From NCBI GenBank assembly GCA_917880885.1, contig OU862915.1, forward strand, positions 41,562,176-41,626,175: DNA of 64,000 nt, read 5' to 3'. The stretch comes from Limnephilus marmoratus (Eukaryota; Arthropoda; Insecta; Trichoptera; Limnephilidae). The notes under the pieces were generated by a model. The model searched no databases, was not told where the DNA came from, and saw only the letters and a list, made by a program, of their open reading frames with translations. Shown one piece after another: positions 34,437-45,977 of this stretch; the stretch's first letter is position 1, and the number at the start of each line of letters is the position of its first letter. A program made the position numbers and the translations under genes.

Positions 34437-35770
34437 CTACTTGATTTTACTACTAATCTGCGAGACTCTAAGAACAGGCCATCTCTCAACCCAGACTTTC
34501 GTGAATTTTCTCAGGCACTCAAAGTGCATCTTTTTCGTGACGAGATCTGTGTTCCAAACAGGTGTCGAAATAACCTGCAAACCATAAATCATTTCATCTC
34601 GAGCATCCGTCAAAATCTCACAGTACCACAAAATGTGCTCGGCTGTTTGGTCACAAGCGCAATTGGGATGGGATGATATAGTGAGTTTGTGAAGTCTACC
34701 TCTAAACTCTCCATGGCCAGAAAGCAATTGGGTGGTATGGCGGTCCATTAACCCCTTCCATTCTGATTTTAACTGATGGAAAGAAGGAGAATGTCCATCT
34801 TCCATATTCGATCTATCCCATCTCATCTACCATTCACTCAGCGTTCTTTTTCTCATCATCTTTTGAAGTTCAGGGAGAGGCACTGCTCCACCAGATATCA
34901 ATTCAATACCAAGGTGGTTTACAGGTCTTCCTCTTTGTCAAAACTTCTAAATCAATTGGCAAAATGCCGGCCAAAATTGGAAAAGCATCCGATGATACTG
35001 TTCTGTAGGCTCTTGAAAGCGTCAGTAAGAGGATTCGCTGGCTCTTCTTAAGCACTGAATGAGTGAATTACCCAATCGATGTTCTCATATATAGGCACCA
35101 TATGAAACTTGTGCCACATATATGTATTCGTATAATAGACGGAGCGCAGGATAACGTAAACCCCATTCAGCAGTTGAGATTCTTCTCTATTTTAAGAGCA
35201 GAGCCTGGGCCTTATTAGAAACATATTTAACGTGAGTCAAGAACAAAGACAGTCTGTCTAATGTAACGCCAAGACATTTAGCACTCTGAACAAAACGGAT
35301 TGCGGTATCTCCCATTTTTATCAAAGGGTTTCTACCTCTACTGAGGGAGCCTTTCATAAGGAGACCCACGGCCTTATGGAAAGCAAAAGTCAGTCTTTTT
35401 TCCTTTCCGCTGTTAATCGTATTCAAACCTTCTTCAGCTTTATTTTCAACTTCTTTTCAACTATCCCCAGAGACCAAATACAATTTATCGTCTGCGTAAT
35501 AGTGCCTTCAGGTAAGGATAACCTGGAGGAATCATCGAATAAAATATTCCAGAAGTCCGATCTAAGAGGAGAACCTTGGGGACAACCCATGTCAACATCT
35601 CTTTCGATTATGCAATCACCAAAAGAAATTATAATTTTTCTATTTTTAAAATAATCTCAAGATGTTTGAAAAAATTTTCTTGGACAATTACGATTTTTGA
35701 ATTTCTTCAAAATCATCTTCCACCATGCATTATCGAAGGCACCAGTTATATTTAAGAAGATACCGATTAC
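34437..35770 (-). pseudogene. R1-family ORF2, 3' half (split copy)
   Basis: The minus strand encodes the RT core (FLNITGAFDNAWW near 35740, GCPQGS near 35570). The palm follow-up block is in the open frame 35426-35187 (GLLMKGSLSRGRNP). The C-terminus lies in 34826-34437 (QLLSGHGEFRGRLH, SHPNCACDQTAEHILWYCEI). It is clearly related to the R1 element at 23150-28878 but has many frameshifts and a deletion between 34827 and 35187. The YADD block is damaged. The missing upstream half is at 42825-43655. Confidence 0.85.
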
Positions 35771-35774
35771 CTAC

Positions 35775-36541
35775 TGTTACATAATCTCGGGCTCGAACCG
35801 CCTGATTACGAACTGGTACACAAATTAATAATAAATAACATCACAATGTTCAAGGACACAACAACAATGGTTCAATTTAAATACTTACAAAACTCAAATT
35901 ATAATACAATTCCTCGGCAAGCTTCTCTCAGGGATATCGTGTTTTCAGTTCGTTTGGATTTGATTCAAAACGACCGTCGCTTTATTGTTGGGATAATGAT
36001 TGGTAGGGTTTTAATAAATTAAGAAGATCTTTTGTCGCTTTTAAATAATTGGTGAATTTATTAATGACTCGACGCTTCTAGGAAAAGCTTTTAATCTCTT
36101 TGTGAACTCAAGGTTTATGATTCTAAAATATAACGAAAGGGAGGAATAGAAAATACAAAAATAAATAAGATTACGTACGTTACAATGTCACGGGCAGCAT
36201 CGGGCAGATGACCTCGTCCGGAAACACCACTGAGTTGATTTAAATATCAAATTTAACTATATTTTAAATAACGTGTCCCAAACAAATGTTGGAACCAAAA
36301 GGGCGGTCGCCAATATGCGAAGAACCGTCCCATTGCGCAGTTAAAACCAGAAGAAGGGCCGCCTGGGCTCTCGACGCAGTCCCAGGGTCCTCGGGCCCCT
36401 CCCCCACCGAAATTAGGACCAATCAAAACTTTTAGACAATGTTGCCAACTTTTGACAACTAATATTAAATATTTAGTACTTGACGACGGAAATATTCATA
36501 TAGGGGTAGGAAGTTATAATTCAAGAAAGTACTTCATAACA
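35775..36541. repeat. LTR, left copy
   Basis: Same length as the right copy, TG...CA ends, includes a GC-rich segment at about 36350-36410. Confidence 0.85.
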
Positions 36542-37547
36542 CATCCCCGAAAACACCAGGAAAAAACCGCCGTTGTAACGAAGGTTTTTTGAATCTAAAC
36601 CCTTCAAAGAATTCCCTCAATAAACTTTACAAAAAAAAAAATCGTTCACATAGAGATTCAGCATTAAAAACCTAGACAAAAAGTTGTACAGTTTACAATA
36701 AGTTATATAGTTTACAATTTATATAAAATATCAAATAGACAGCAAAATCAACACGTCGAAGTGGCCTGGCAGGAACTTTGTTACACGCAACTTCCTTGGT
36801 AGCGCAAGTAAGTGTGTAATGTCCATCAGGGCGTCTAGAGGAATAGTCAGGATCCTCAGCAGGAGAAAAGTGTCAACATGAAATAAAATAACAAAATTAT
36901 TAGAAAAGTACAAACACTTAGGCATCAAGGCACATAGAGTAAACAAAATTATCTATTGTATTAGCAACAAGAGATCAAAGCGTAAGGTAACTCCACATTA
37001 GATGTCGTGATGTATGCATTGGCGTATGTCGTAGAACACAAAGCACATTCAACCCCCTTTTAAAGAACGGGTAGTGGCTCAGTGAAGTCAGTGTCCACTT
37101 TTTAACAGTACGGATCACTGGTTAACGACATATTAAAACAACACAGATAATAAAATAGACAACAAAAAATCCTTTAGTGACCCACATAGTATCAGAAATC
37201 TTATAAGATTCCGACGTAGGTATAATCAGGACAACAGCTGAAAAAAACTTAGCGCTATTGGAACACCGTAATGATCCACTTCAAATTAAAACTTCCCAGT
37301 AGAAATAATGAGTCCTTCTTCCTTAAGGCCACCAATATTTATGGAACACACATTAATAATACCTCAGGTTTTATCACATGCACTGTGATATAATTGTCGT
37401 CGATGTATTGCGTTTTAAGGCAATATTTAAAGTTATTGTAGTCAGCGCATTATAGTATTTTTTTAATGATGACAACAATAATAAATAATCAAATAATAAT
37501 GCAGAAGCCAGGGACGAAATGTTGAAAAAAATCGCTATTCCACTTCA
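36542..37547. other. LTR element interior, left part
   Basis: No gag/pol, PBS or repeat recognised. Confidence 0.4.
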
Positions 37548-38058
37548 TTTACGCGCAGTGGCGGCGTAAGGGGGGGCGGAGGGGGCGGTCCGCCCCGGGT
37601 ACCAAGCACCAAGGGGTGACAACGACGACTCACTCGTACAGCCAAAGAATTCGCACAATAATAATCTCTCTCTACACGTCTATACAAACACATCAACAAA
37701 TAACAACCTACTCTTGTATCTAGCTACCTACAAACTAATATATCAAATTTTGAAACGTATCGCAACTATATTTTCATTTTTTTTTCGAATAGAATTTCTA
37801 ATTCCCTAAAAGAATGAATTCATGTTTCGCTTGGTCTGATCTTATACCGCGCGTAACATCGAGCGCGGTGGGAAATATTAATGAAAAATGTAGACGTGTC
37901 CGTTAAACGACTATCAGAGACAATATGGAGTGCTTGGAAGTGCTTAGAAACTTGGAAGCCACCAACATTTCTGCCCAAGAAGCAGTTTAATGGACTACAT
38001 TGGAGCTTTTCAAATTCATTGTAAAATGGGGCTATTCTGAGTTTAGCGCTATGTCTTA

Positions 38059-38220
38059 AGCCTCGATTATATTAAGCGAGTTTACAAGCTACTAGCCAGC
38101 ATATTCACTATCCGCTAGTAAACTTCTTCAGTGTAAAAATCTGCTCACTGAGCGAGTTCACTAGCAGTTAGTGAATACGCCGGCTATTAGCTTGTAAACT
38201 CGCTCAATGTAATCGAGGCT
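38059..38220. mobile_element. 162-bp palindromic MITE
   Basis: Starts AGCCTCGATTATATTAAGCG and ends with the near-complement; about 50 bases per arm pair with few mismatches. No clear target duplication. It sits just upstream of the hAT transposase remnant. Confidence 0.65.
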
Positions 38221-38256
38221 AGAGATTTTTTTTAGCAATATGTGTTTTGGTGGCTC

Positions 38257-38448
38257 ACAATACGAGAAGATTCGTATCATGAAAGAAGCTTTTCAGAATT
38301 AAAATTATTAAAATCTTACTTAAGGTCAACAATGAGCGGAGCGCGACTAACCAATCTTTTGATTTTTTCAATTGAAAGAGAGACGGAAATAAAATTTGAT
38401 AATGTGATCGAATATTTTAGTAAAATAAAGTCTCGTTATCTTTTTATG
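38257..38448 (+). pseudogene. hAT transposase C-terminal dimerisation domain
   Basis: The frame contains RSFSELKLLKSYLRSTMSGA and RLTNLLIFSIERE, the hATC dimerisation block of hAT transposases (usual form: SAERSFSKLKLIKTYLRSTMS-x-x-RL-x-x-L). About 64 codons remain before the SINE insertion. The catalytic RNase-H-like domain and the BED finger are gone. Orientation agrees with the element ends. Confidence 0.85.
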
Positions 38449-38450
38449 TT

Positions 38451-38783
38451 CAATTTGGGAGGCGGGAATGGGTACCGCCGCCCCGGACACCTTTATTGGA
38501 TAATCATCAACTCTGCCATAGGTCACCCCAAGTGGTTCGCTACGTTTGGTGATTTAGCAGGGGTGCCCGTGTTCATGGGATGAGATGTGTTTAGGTCTGA
38601 CGACCAGGATACACTGAACCTCAGATTCTTACCCACCCCTTAAACCCTTTTCCTTCCCAGAACCCTCCTCTCCTTCTTTTTCCTAAAAAAACCCTCCACA
38701 CAGCATCCCCAAAGATGACATAGGCCCTCAGGGAAATTACTTTCCTCAGGGCCTCCTGTGTGGAGCTCATGTAAAAAAAAAAA
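38451..38783 (+). mobile_element. SINE-A, full length
   Basis: Starts CAATTTGGGAGGCGGG and ends in A11; inserted right after the hATC block. A few changes from the copy at 33090. Confidence 0.8.
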
Positions 38784-38861
38784 GTATTTGGTATTTTATT
38801 TTAAGTAGAGGTGCTCAATACAAAAGCGCCCCGGATGCCAATCTACCCTACGCCGCCACTG

Positions 38862-39734
38862 TTTACGCGGGCTGTGCCACGGGGCGCCATCTTATTTTTG
38901 TACCGAGTTAAACAAGACAAACTCAAATCAAAATAACGAGGGTATCAATGACCCGCGTTACTCTCACCAGAGTACTGCAATGTTCATATTAAATAATTGT
39001 CACTATAAAATACAATACAAATATTGCATGATATTGTCGTATAGTAAAAATGTGAAGTGTGGTTATCGCATTCGGTTAATTACTCCGAAGCGAAGAATGT
39101 AATGTATGCACTGTCCCAAAAGCGTCCTTTCGAAAACAGCACGATGAGTGTGGAAGTGTGGAAGTGTGTAGTGTCAATTTCATATCTTATTTTCACAATA
39201 CGTTGATTTCTCCGGTTCCTACGAAACCATTTAAATTATTAATTAATCAAAACATGATTCACGTCCGTCGCTTAGCGCGAAACTCTACTCAAACAAATAA
39301 ATTTTAAAATTATTCGAAGAAATAATTTTCCACTTGGATTCCATCTTGATTTTCTTTGGAGAATTTTCTAATTGGTATGGGCCAACATTCTAGTTGAATT
39401 CCATCTTGCTCTTCTTGTACCAACTTATCAAATACCTGTAAATTAGTTCGCTCCTTATCCTTATTATTTCAAATAATAACTTTAATTTCAATTAACATCT
39501 ATTGATTTCTATGCAATCAATCTACACCGTTAGTTGAATAAATCTAGACACTTGTTATATCCTGAGAAAAATCTCGAAAGTCCAACGTAATAGATAATCG
39601 AACCCTCATCACTTCTCTGTAAAATAATTAATTAATAGTAACACCTGTACATTAATATTAACAGATACCGATTATATTCATCTTCTTAAAAAAATTGCTA
39701 TCGTACTTCCGTTTTCATAGACTTCGTTGTCGTA
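38862..39734. other. LTR element interior, middle part
   Basis: No coding or repeat signal recognised. Confidence 0.4.
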
Positions 39735-40053
39735 TCAATTTGGGGTTGCGGGCATGGGTACCGCTGCCCCTGAACTATCTTTTGTATAACCAGCGCCTCA
39801 GTTATAGGTAATCCTCTTAAGGAATTCGCTATATTTGGGTGTTGCTTTATTCGCTACGAATGCCTGAGTCCATGTGGGGTAACGTCGGACTAGACTACCT
39901 GCCATCGAACCGTAATTTGGAGAGAGGAATTCCAATGTCTGTCACACCTGGACACTGACCACCATATTTATATCCGCCCCTCATACCTCTTTCCTTCCTC
40001 TCCTTCCTTTCCTTAAAGGGCCCTCTACACAGCATCTCCTAAGATGTCATAGT
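39735..40053 (+). mobile_element. SINE-A, diverged and 3'-truncated
   Basis: Starts CAATTTGGGGTTGCGGGC and keeps GGGTACCGCTGCCCC and the CCCTCTACACAGCATCTCC tail block, then breaks off before the A-run. Confidence 0.65.
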
Positions 40054-40063
40054 TACAAGCATA

Positions 40064-40343
40064 TTTATCTAATCGTTAATAGGTTGGGAAGATACTATTA
40101 GTATCGCCCTGGTGTAAGACCACCATTCAGAATTGAAACGTTGCTTGAAAATGGCTTTAGCCGTGTTTAGTGACCAGATCTGAATAGCCAGGTACTTCTC
40201 AACCTTCCTCTTCCCCACCTCCTTCCCCTCCCCACTACCTTCAGCCTCACAACATACCCCAATTGGGGATGCCATAGTCTCACTGGCTCCAGACGGGAGC
40301 AGTTAAGATTCTTGTGCGGTATACACTGTAAAAAAAAAAAAAA
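40064..40343 (+). mobile_element. SINE-B, headless copy with 14-A tail
   Basis: Matches the body and tail of the SINE-B copies at 54880 and 55825 (ATTGAAACGTTGCTTGAAA, GGCTTTAGCCGTGTTTAG, CCCCAATTGGGGATGCCAT). The tRNA-like head is absent. Confidence 0.75.
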
Positions 40344-41629
40344 AGGTTTCTACTCTTCGATAAAGAGATCGGCATGGTTACGGAGATATATAATTTCGCA
40401 AAGAATCGAACCCGCGACTAAATTTTGAAGTAAGGTAATTACGTCGGAGTGCGTTGCATTATTATTATTCCAGATTCGAACTGGTAGGTATTTATATCCT
40501 ATAAGGAAGGCAGTATCATTGAACACCACAAATTATATCTCACTGGCAAATCAATTCGAGAATTGAACTCGATTAGATTTTTATTGCAGTCATTATTTTA
40601 ACTGTTAAAAATCTATTTTTAAATAGGTAAATACTATTTTACCACTCTAAATCATCAGCTCGTTTCAACGAAAATAACGCTAAAATATGGTATCAACACA
40701 CTCTGAGACTGGTCGATTTCTGTTTCAAACTAATGGCCGTTATTCTAAAAATAATCGCATCTATTTACAAGATAGGTACAATTACTATCCGATATTTTGA
40801 AATAAATTTTTAGCCTATGAAATAAATGTTTATATGCCCATTAACGTATCGTCAATGCGTATGCCCAAAAGTGCATTTGTCAAGACAATAGATCTCATCC
40901 GGTGCTCGGTCGTAAAAATGGACCCGTCGATAAGTAGAAATATTTTAAAGCAACTTAAATCTATTGTCATCCGTCATCCCTCGCCATAAATCGACCCTAG
41001 GAAAGGTACCTGCTTTTAGGTGCCTGCATCCTGACCGTTTAACTTGTGTAAAATTTTAAACTCTAGCGTGGCAAGTAAATTACGTCGATTTCAAATTATT
41101 CAAATATATTTAAAACCTATGTCCAGCAAACTAAAATTGGCGTGCTATGCGAGCGGCACTTACTTAAAGGAAAATTTGTTAAAGAATTAACTGACAACTA
41201 ACCACCACGCCTTTTTTTAGCAGAAGTTCACAATATGCAGTCATCAAATATGTCTAAAGCCATTTCAAGCATATTTAAACTTAAAAAAAAATTGATTATT
41301 GTCAAACTCGCACTACAAAATACTTTTATAGGATTTATTTGAAGAGATACGCGTGGTATTTCCTTAACACAGCGGTTATTTAAAACCAAAATAAATGACG
41401 TTTAAATAAATGACGTCGCATTAAAGCCAAGTCAATAATATTATTTCACTCACGAATTGCTGACTAAAATACCTTAGACCTTAAATAGCTTAGGTATTAT
41501 CTAATTCTGAGGTTTCAGTAACCATTTTGTTTCAAAAATCGCGTAAAACAAAACGAAGCTTTTCAACATACGGCGTGATTAATTAATTATTTAACGGTCA
41601 AAACACGTGCTGGTTTTTAAATTCGGAGT
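40344..41629. other. LTR element interior, right part
   Basis: A/T-rich; no coding or repeat signal recognised. Confidence 0.4.
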
Positions 41630-41885
41630 TGCGACCGACAAAATGGCGGCGTTCGAAAACACGCGTGAACTTTTTTGAAAATAGTCCTCGAACACTTGTG
41701 AGATGCTGGCTTTGCTTTATTGGCGTTTGAAAACACGTGGATTAAAAATGAACGCTAACCGTTCAAAATGTCTCTCTTTCAAAAAAAAACGGCGCGTTTT
41801 ATAAATGCGAGCTGTTTTCAAAATGGCGGCATTTGAAAAATGTGTAGACGCGGCCTCCAAGATAACGGCATTTAAAACGCGGGGG
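41630..41885. repeat. Degenerate AAAATGGCGGC(A/G)TT repeats
   Basis: The text CAAAATGGCGGC followed by G/ATTTGAAAA recurs at 41638, 41817 and in more decayed form between and after. Alternating TTTGAAAACACG pieces suggest an old minisatellite. Confidence 0.5.
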
Positions 41886-42053
41886 TTTTAACACAATTCA
41901 AAATCACTTATTTACCTATACATTTAAATGGGAAAAAATGATTATTATATACATATTTTATACATACATCACGAAAAACAGCATGGAGTCAAAAATCAAG
42001 GAAAGCGACAAATCATAATGAACCAAATCTAGCCGCACATTGGAAAGCGTCAG

Positions 42054-42820
42054 TGTTACATAATCTCGGGCTCGAACCGCCTGATTACGAACTGGTACAC
42101 AAATTAATAATAAATAACACCACAATGTTCAAGGACACAACAACAACGGTTCAATTTAAATACTTACAAAACTCAAATTATAATACAAATCCTCGGCTAG
42201 CTTCTCTCAGGGATATCGTGTTTTCAGTTCGTTTGAATTTGATTCAAAACGACCGTCGCTTTATTGTTGGGATAATTATTGGTAGGGTTTTAATAAATTA
42301 AGAAGATCTCTTGTCGCTTTTAAATAATTGGTGAATTTATTAATGACTCGACGCTTCTAGGAAAAGCTTTTAATCTCTTTGTGAACTCAAGGTTAATGAT
42401 TCTAAAATATAACGAAAGGGAGGAATAGAAAACACAAAAATAAATAAGATTACGTACGTTACAATGTCACGGGCAGCATCGGGCAGATGACCTCGTCCGG
42501 AAACACCACTGAGTTGATTTAAATATCACATTTAGCTATATTTTAAATAACGTATCCCAAACAAATGTTGGTACCAAAAGAGTGGTCACCAATATGCGAA
42601 GAACCGTCCCATAGCGCAGTTAAAACCAGAAGAAGGGCCGCCTGGGTTCTCGACGCAGTCCCAGGGTCCTCGGGCCCCTCCCCCACCGAAATTAGGACCA
42701 ATCAAAACTTTTAGACAATGTTGCCAACTTTTGACAACTAATATTAAATATTTAGTACTTGACGACGGAAATAATCATATAGGGGTAGGAAGTTATAATT
42801 CAAGAAAGTACTTCATAACA
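42054..42820. repeat. LTR, right copy
   Basis: 767 bp, TG...CA, followed by GTAC. The offset to the left copy is a constant 6,279 bases, so no indels separate them. Confidence 0.85.
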
Positions 42821-42824
42821 GTAC

Positions 42825-43655
42825 CTCTTTGTGCATACCTTCACCCAGTCAAGCGCAGTCTTAATGGCGTGCTCCGTGGACATACCAGGGACGAATCCAT
42901 ATTGACGTTCGTATGCTGGTGTAAGTGTTGTTCATAGACGATTCTGAATTATTTTTTCAAGTATTTTGCCTAAAGCTGGAAGAAGGGAAATTCGACGGTA
43001 GGCTTTTATATAGTCTTATGCTTGTCGATCCCTTTAGGTTTGATCTGAGCACGCCTTTCTTCTACACAGAAGGAAAAACTCCCCTTCTCAAACACGTTTC
43101 CAAGACCTGAAAGAGTTCTTCCTTGGCATGGATCCATACATACTTCACTATTATGCTCTTCAGTTTATCATGCCTTGGTGCCTTCCTAGGACCCAAACCC
43201 TTAATTATTACTTCAATCTCAGGTCTACTTACTTTTGAAATTTTTTCCTCCTAGGAATCCGTGTTTGATTTCTAATCTGTTGGTGGTGGTCGCTTTCCCC
43301 GATGACTGAATCTAAAGGAACTAACTTTCCTCGAAGTGTTTTGAGAGTAGTCGCCACGCCAACACTCTCAGCGTTCCCGTTGTCATTGATCAGATAATTT
43401 TCCCCGCTTTTTCAATGGCGCTTCGTATTTCCCATTGGTTAGAGTTACCAACTTCTTTAACCCAATTATGCCAAGCAGGTCGTTTTGCCAAAAGTGCATC
43501 CGATTTGAAAGCTCTGTGAGAGCTACTTAGTTATCTTTTGAGAGTGGATGTCTCCTCCTCCGTACATCTAACCCGTCTAGAAATACCTACAGCTCTTGTA
43601 GACACCTTGTAGGCACCTTTAAGTAAAGTCAGCTCAACTGGTAGACACAAGCGCA
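42825..43655 (-). pseudogene. R1-family ORF2, 5' half (split copy)
   Basis: The minus strand runs from the linker after the endonuclease (LLKGAYK near 43640, HNWVKEVGN near 43460) through the RT N-terminal blocks (GLG-x-RKAP near 43195, FVPGMSTEHA near 42880). It ends at the LTR element. Stops and frameshifts are common. Sequence blocks parallel 25520-26360 of the intact R1 element. Its 5' end is truncated near 43655. Confidence 0.8.
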
Positions 43656-44814
43656 CTCACTGAGCAGGCTCGCACGCGCACGACGTTCACGTGACCCCCC
43701 AAAAATGTGACATATTCAATATTCATACGTCCCGCCATTCAAACTAATTGCCGATCGCTGGTGTAGATACTAATTGGAAGATAGTGAAAATGGAGAATGC
43801 TTGAGTTGTTTGTCTTATAAATATAATGTGAACAAAAATACTAATATAACATAGGTACATGAGCTTTGGCTGGTATTATTTCATAATATGTTATGTTGAA
43901 CATGATACGAACAAAGGATTGGTATTATGTTTGCATTCAGGAAATGAAAATACAGATCCTTTTCCTAACTTCCAAGAACATTACTGAACCTTCGTGGATG
44001 CTCCGGAAAACACGTTGTTGCAAAAATACGTAAGAAAATATTTAGTTTCACTTTTATTAATTACCCTGAAAACACTTTCCTCGAATTGATTCACATACGC
44101 AAAAAAAATTAGGTATGGACCAAAATGTCAGATATCTTAATATAATAAGGTACATTTAGATGATATTATATTATTATTTTTCTTTACCGAAAACTTATGG
44201 GTCCGTAGTGGGCACTCAAAAGGAAAATAAAGATGGTTTGAAAGGGAGAAATGGAGACACAAATGTTAGAAGGAGCGCACTGATATTAAAAAAAACGATA
44301 ATAATTAAGCTAAAACTGTGAAAATATTTAATTCAGAAAACTAGAGAAAAAAATCTCTCGACAAATGCCTAGGCTGCCTTGATGTAGGTACAGAGATTTT
44401 TTCATGCCCATGAAATGTTAAATAGCAGAACCAAATAATTTATTTTTCTATCGAGGGAATTCCATATAATTTCCGCTAAAAATGTTCAAGAGAAATATGA
44501 TATAAATCGGTTAAAAATTCGGAATGCGGTGGCTAAAACTTCAAAGAAAGCCCCGAGAAAAAGTCAAAAGATGGGGATCTATTATACTAATCTATAGATC
44601 TTTTCATGCAGACTTTGCCAATTTAGTTTTCATGGTCTCCATAAAAACTGTTGTACATCTACTTCAAAACATTATGGAGATTAAAGTTGAAAAACAGATA
44701 AAGGAAAATGAGAAATGGTAAAAATATTCATAAATAGTAGTAATGACAAATAGTAGCAGTAAGTACATAAAATGTGTAAAAATACTAAATAAGATAATCT
44801 GAAACAAAAAAATT
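43656..44814. other. Unassigned sequence
   Basis: No supported feature; short frames here show no family resemblance. Confidence 0.45.
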
Positions 44815-44862
44815 TGCAGTGGTGCCCGGAATCATGAGGTGAGATTTGTTTAGGTCTTGGCG
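44815..44862 (+). mobile_element. Short SINE-A body fragment
   Basis: GTGGTGCCCGGAATCATGAG and the following GATTTGTTTAGGTCT match the middle of SINE-A (for example 38560-38600). Confidence 0.5.
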
Positions 44863-44877
44863 GCACATGCCCACATA

Positions 44878-45202
44878 TTTTTACATGAGCTCCACACAGG
44901 AGGCCCTGAGGAAAATAATTTCCCTCAAGGCCTATGTCATCTTTGGAGATGCTGTGTGGAGGGGTTTTTTTTAGGGAAAGGAAGGAGAGGAGAGTTCTGG
45001 GAAGGAAAAGGGTTTAGGGGTGGGTAGGAATCTGGGGTTCAGTGTATCCTGGTCATCCAAGACCTGGACAAACCTCACCCCATGAACCCGGGCACCCCTG
45101 CTAAATCACCAAACGTAGCGAACCACTTGGGGTGACCTATGGCAGAGGTGTTGGTTATCCAATAAAGGTTCCCGGGGCGGCGGTACCCATTCCCGCCTCC
45201 CA
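44878..45202 (-). mobile_element. SINE-A, full length
   Basis: Reverse strand begins GGGAGGCGGGAATGGG at 45202 and ends CTCATGTAAAAA at 44878. High identity to 33090-33422. Confidence 0.8.
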
Positions 45203-45316
45203 TAATGCGTAGAGACCGGATAGGGAGAGACTGGTTGAGGTAGACCTTTGGAGTCTGGTTGAGGGAGAATTTACTCTTCAGCTGGAATCTCTCGATCAAT
45301 CTTCGAAAGAGATGAA

Positions 45317-45492
45317 TTCATAAGTCAGCCACACCTGAACAGATTTCTACCTATCGCTTATCCTTTTTATTCCTTCCCAAAACTTTCTCGCCTGCCTTTC
45401 CCTTTAATCCACACAGCATCCCTAAAATGACATATGGCCCGAGGGGAATACTTTTCTTCAGGGCTTCCTGCGTGGGGTTAATGTAAAAAAAT
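45317..45492 (+). mobile_element. SINE tail fragment
   Basis: Body and tail text (CAGATTTCTACCTATC, CCACACAGCATCCCTAAA, CTTCCTGCGTGGGG) ending in an A-run. It points opposite to the adjacent SINE-A; the text between (45203-45316) has a SINE-like CTCTCG/CTGGTTGAGG body. Confidence 0.6.
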
Positions 45493-45977
45493 GTGGAAGA
45501 GGTGACATAATTCCACTATGTGGTATAGGTCTTTCAATCTATTACTTGTGCATTAAGCGTCAGACACACTATCGTTTGAAGCGTGAGCGCTTCTGAGCGC
45601 CGCATGTGTTGTACCGACACACCACGATATAAAAGATTTCTTCCTGGGAGGGGAGAAGGAGAGGGGGTCAGTTGATTAGTGAGCTACTGTGAAATATCAT
45701 TTCTTTGTACTTGATCTGTCTATTTAATAGCAGAACAGTTGTCATCCGCCCGGCGAAGAGGGGGTCGCATAATTTTTATGGAGCAGGAGTTAAGGCATAT
45801 AACTTTAAGCTTACAACGCATCATTTGCTTAGGTGTGGCGGGCATCTATGGGATTGTATGGCGAGCGATATTGTGCGTGCGATGATATTTAATCTTATAT
45901 AGCTAAGTCTGTCGGCCCCAATACTTACACACAGCGTGTTTAGTTTAGAACGTTAAAAAACAAAAGCAATTTTTTTA
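45493..45977. other. Unassigned sequence
   Basis: A short palindrome GAAGCGTGAGCGCTTC is at about 45579-45594. Nothing else recognised. Confidence 0.4.

Larger units (their letters stand above)
37556..38861 (+). mobile_element. hAT-type element, 8-bp TSD
   Basis: Ends are CAGTGGCGGCGTAAG at 37556 and the complement CTACGCCGCCACTG ending at 38861. TTTACGCG flanks both sides (37548-37555 and 38862-38869). CAGNGG-type ends with an 8-bp duplication are the hAT signature. The only coding remnant is the transposase C-terminus at 38257-38448. The element is internally deleted and carries a SINE (38451-38783) and a small palindromic unit (38059-38220). Confidence 0.9.
35775..42820. mobile_element. 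LTR retroelement, 767-bp LTRs, no pol
   Basis: Direct repeats at 35775-36541 and 42054-42820 are both 767 bp, begin TGTTACATAATC and end CTTCATAACA. I count roughly 20 substitutions between them, so it is older than the 5.2-kb-LTR element. It is flanked by CTAC (35771-35774) and GTAC (42821-42824), a 4-bp target duplication with one change. The R1-family frame broken at one flank resumes at the other, which fixes the boundaries. The 5.5-kb interior has no recognisable gag or pol and is filled with later insertions. Orientation is unresolved. Confidence 0.85.

Noticed and set aside
38242..38583. A single 113-residue gene
   Set aside because: The first half is the hAT transposase C-terminus, while the second half is SINE-A sequence read through.
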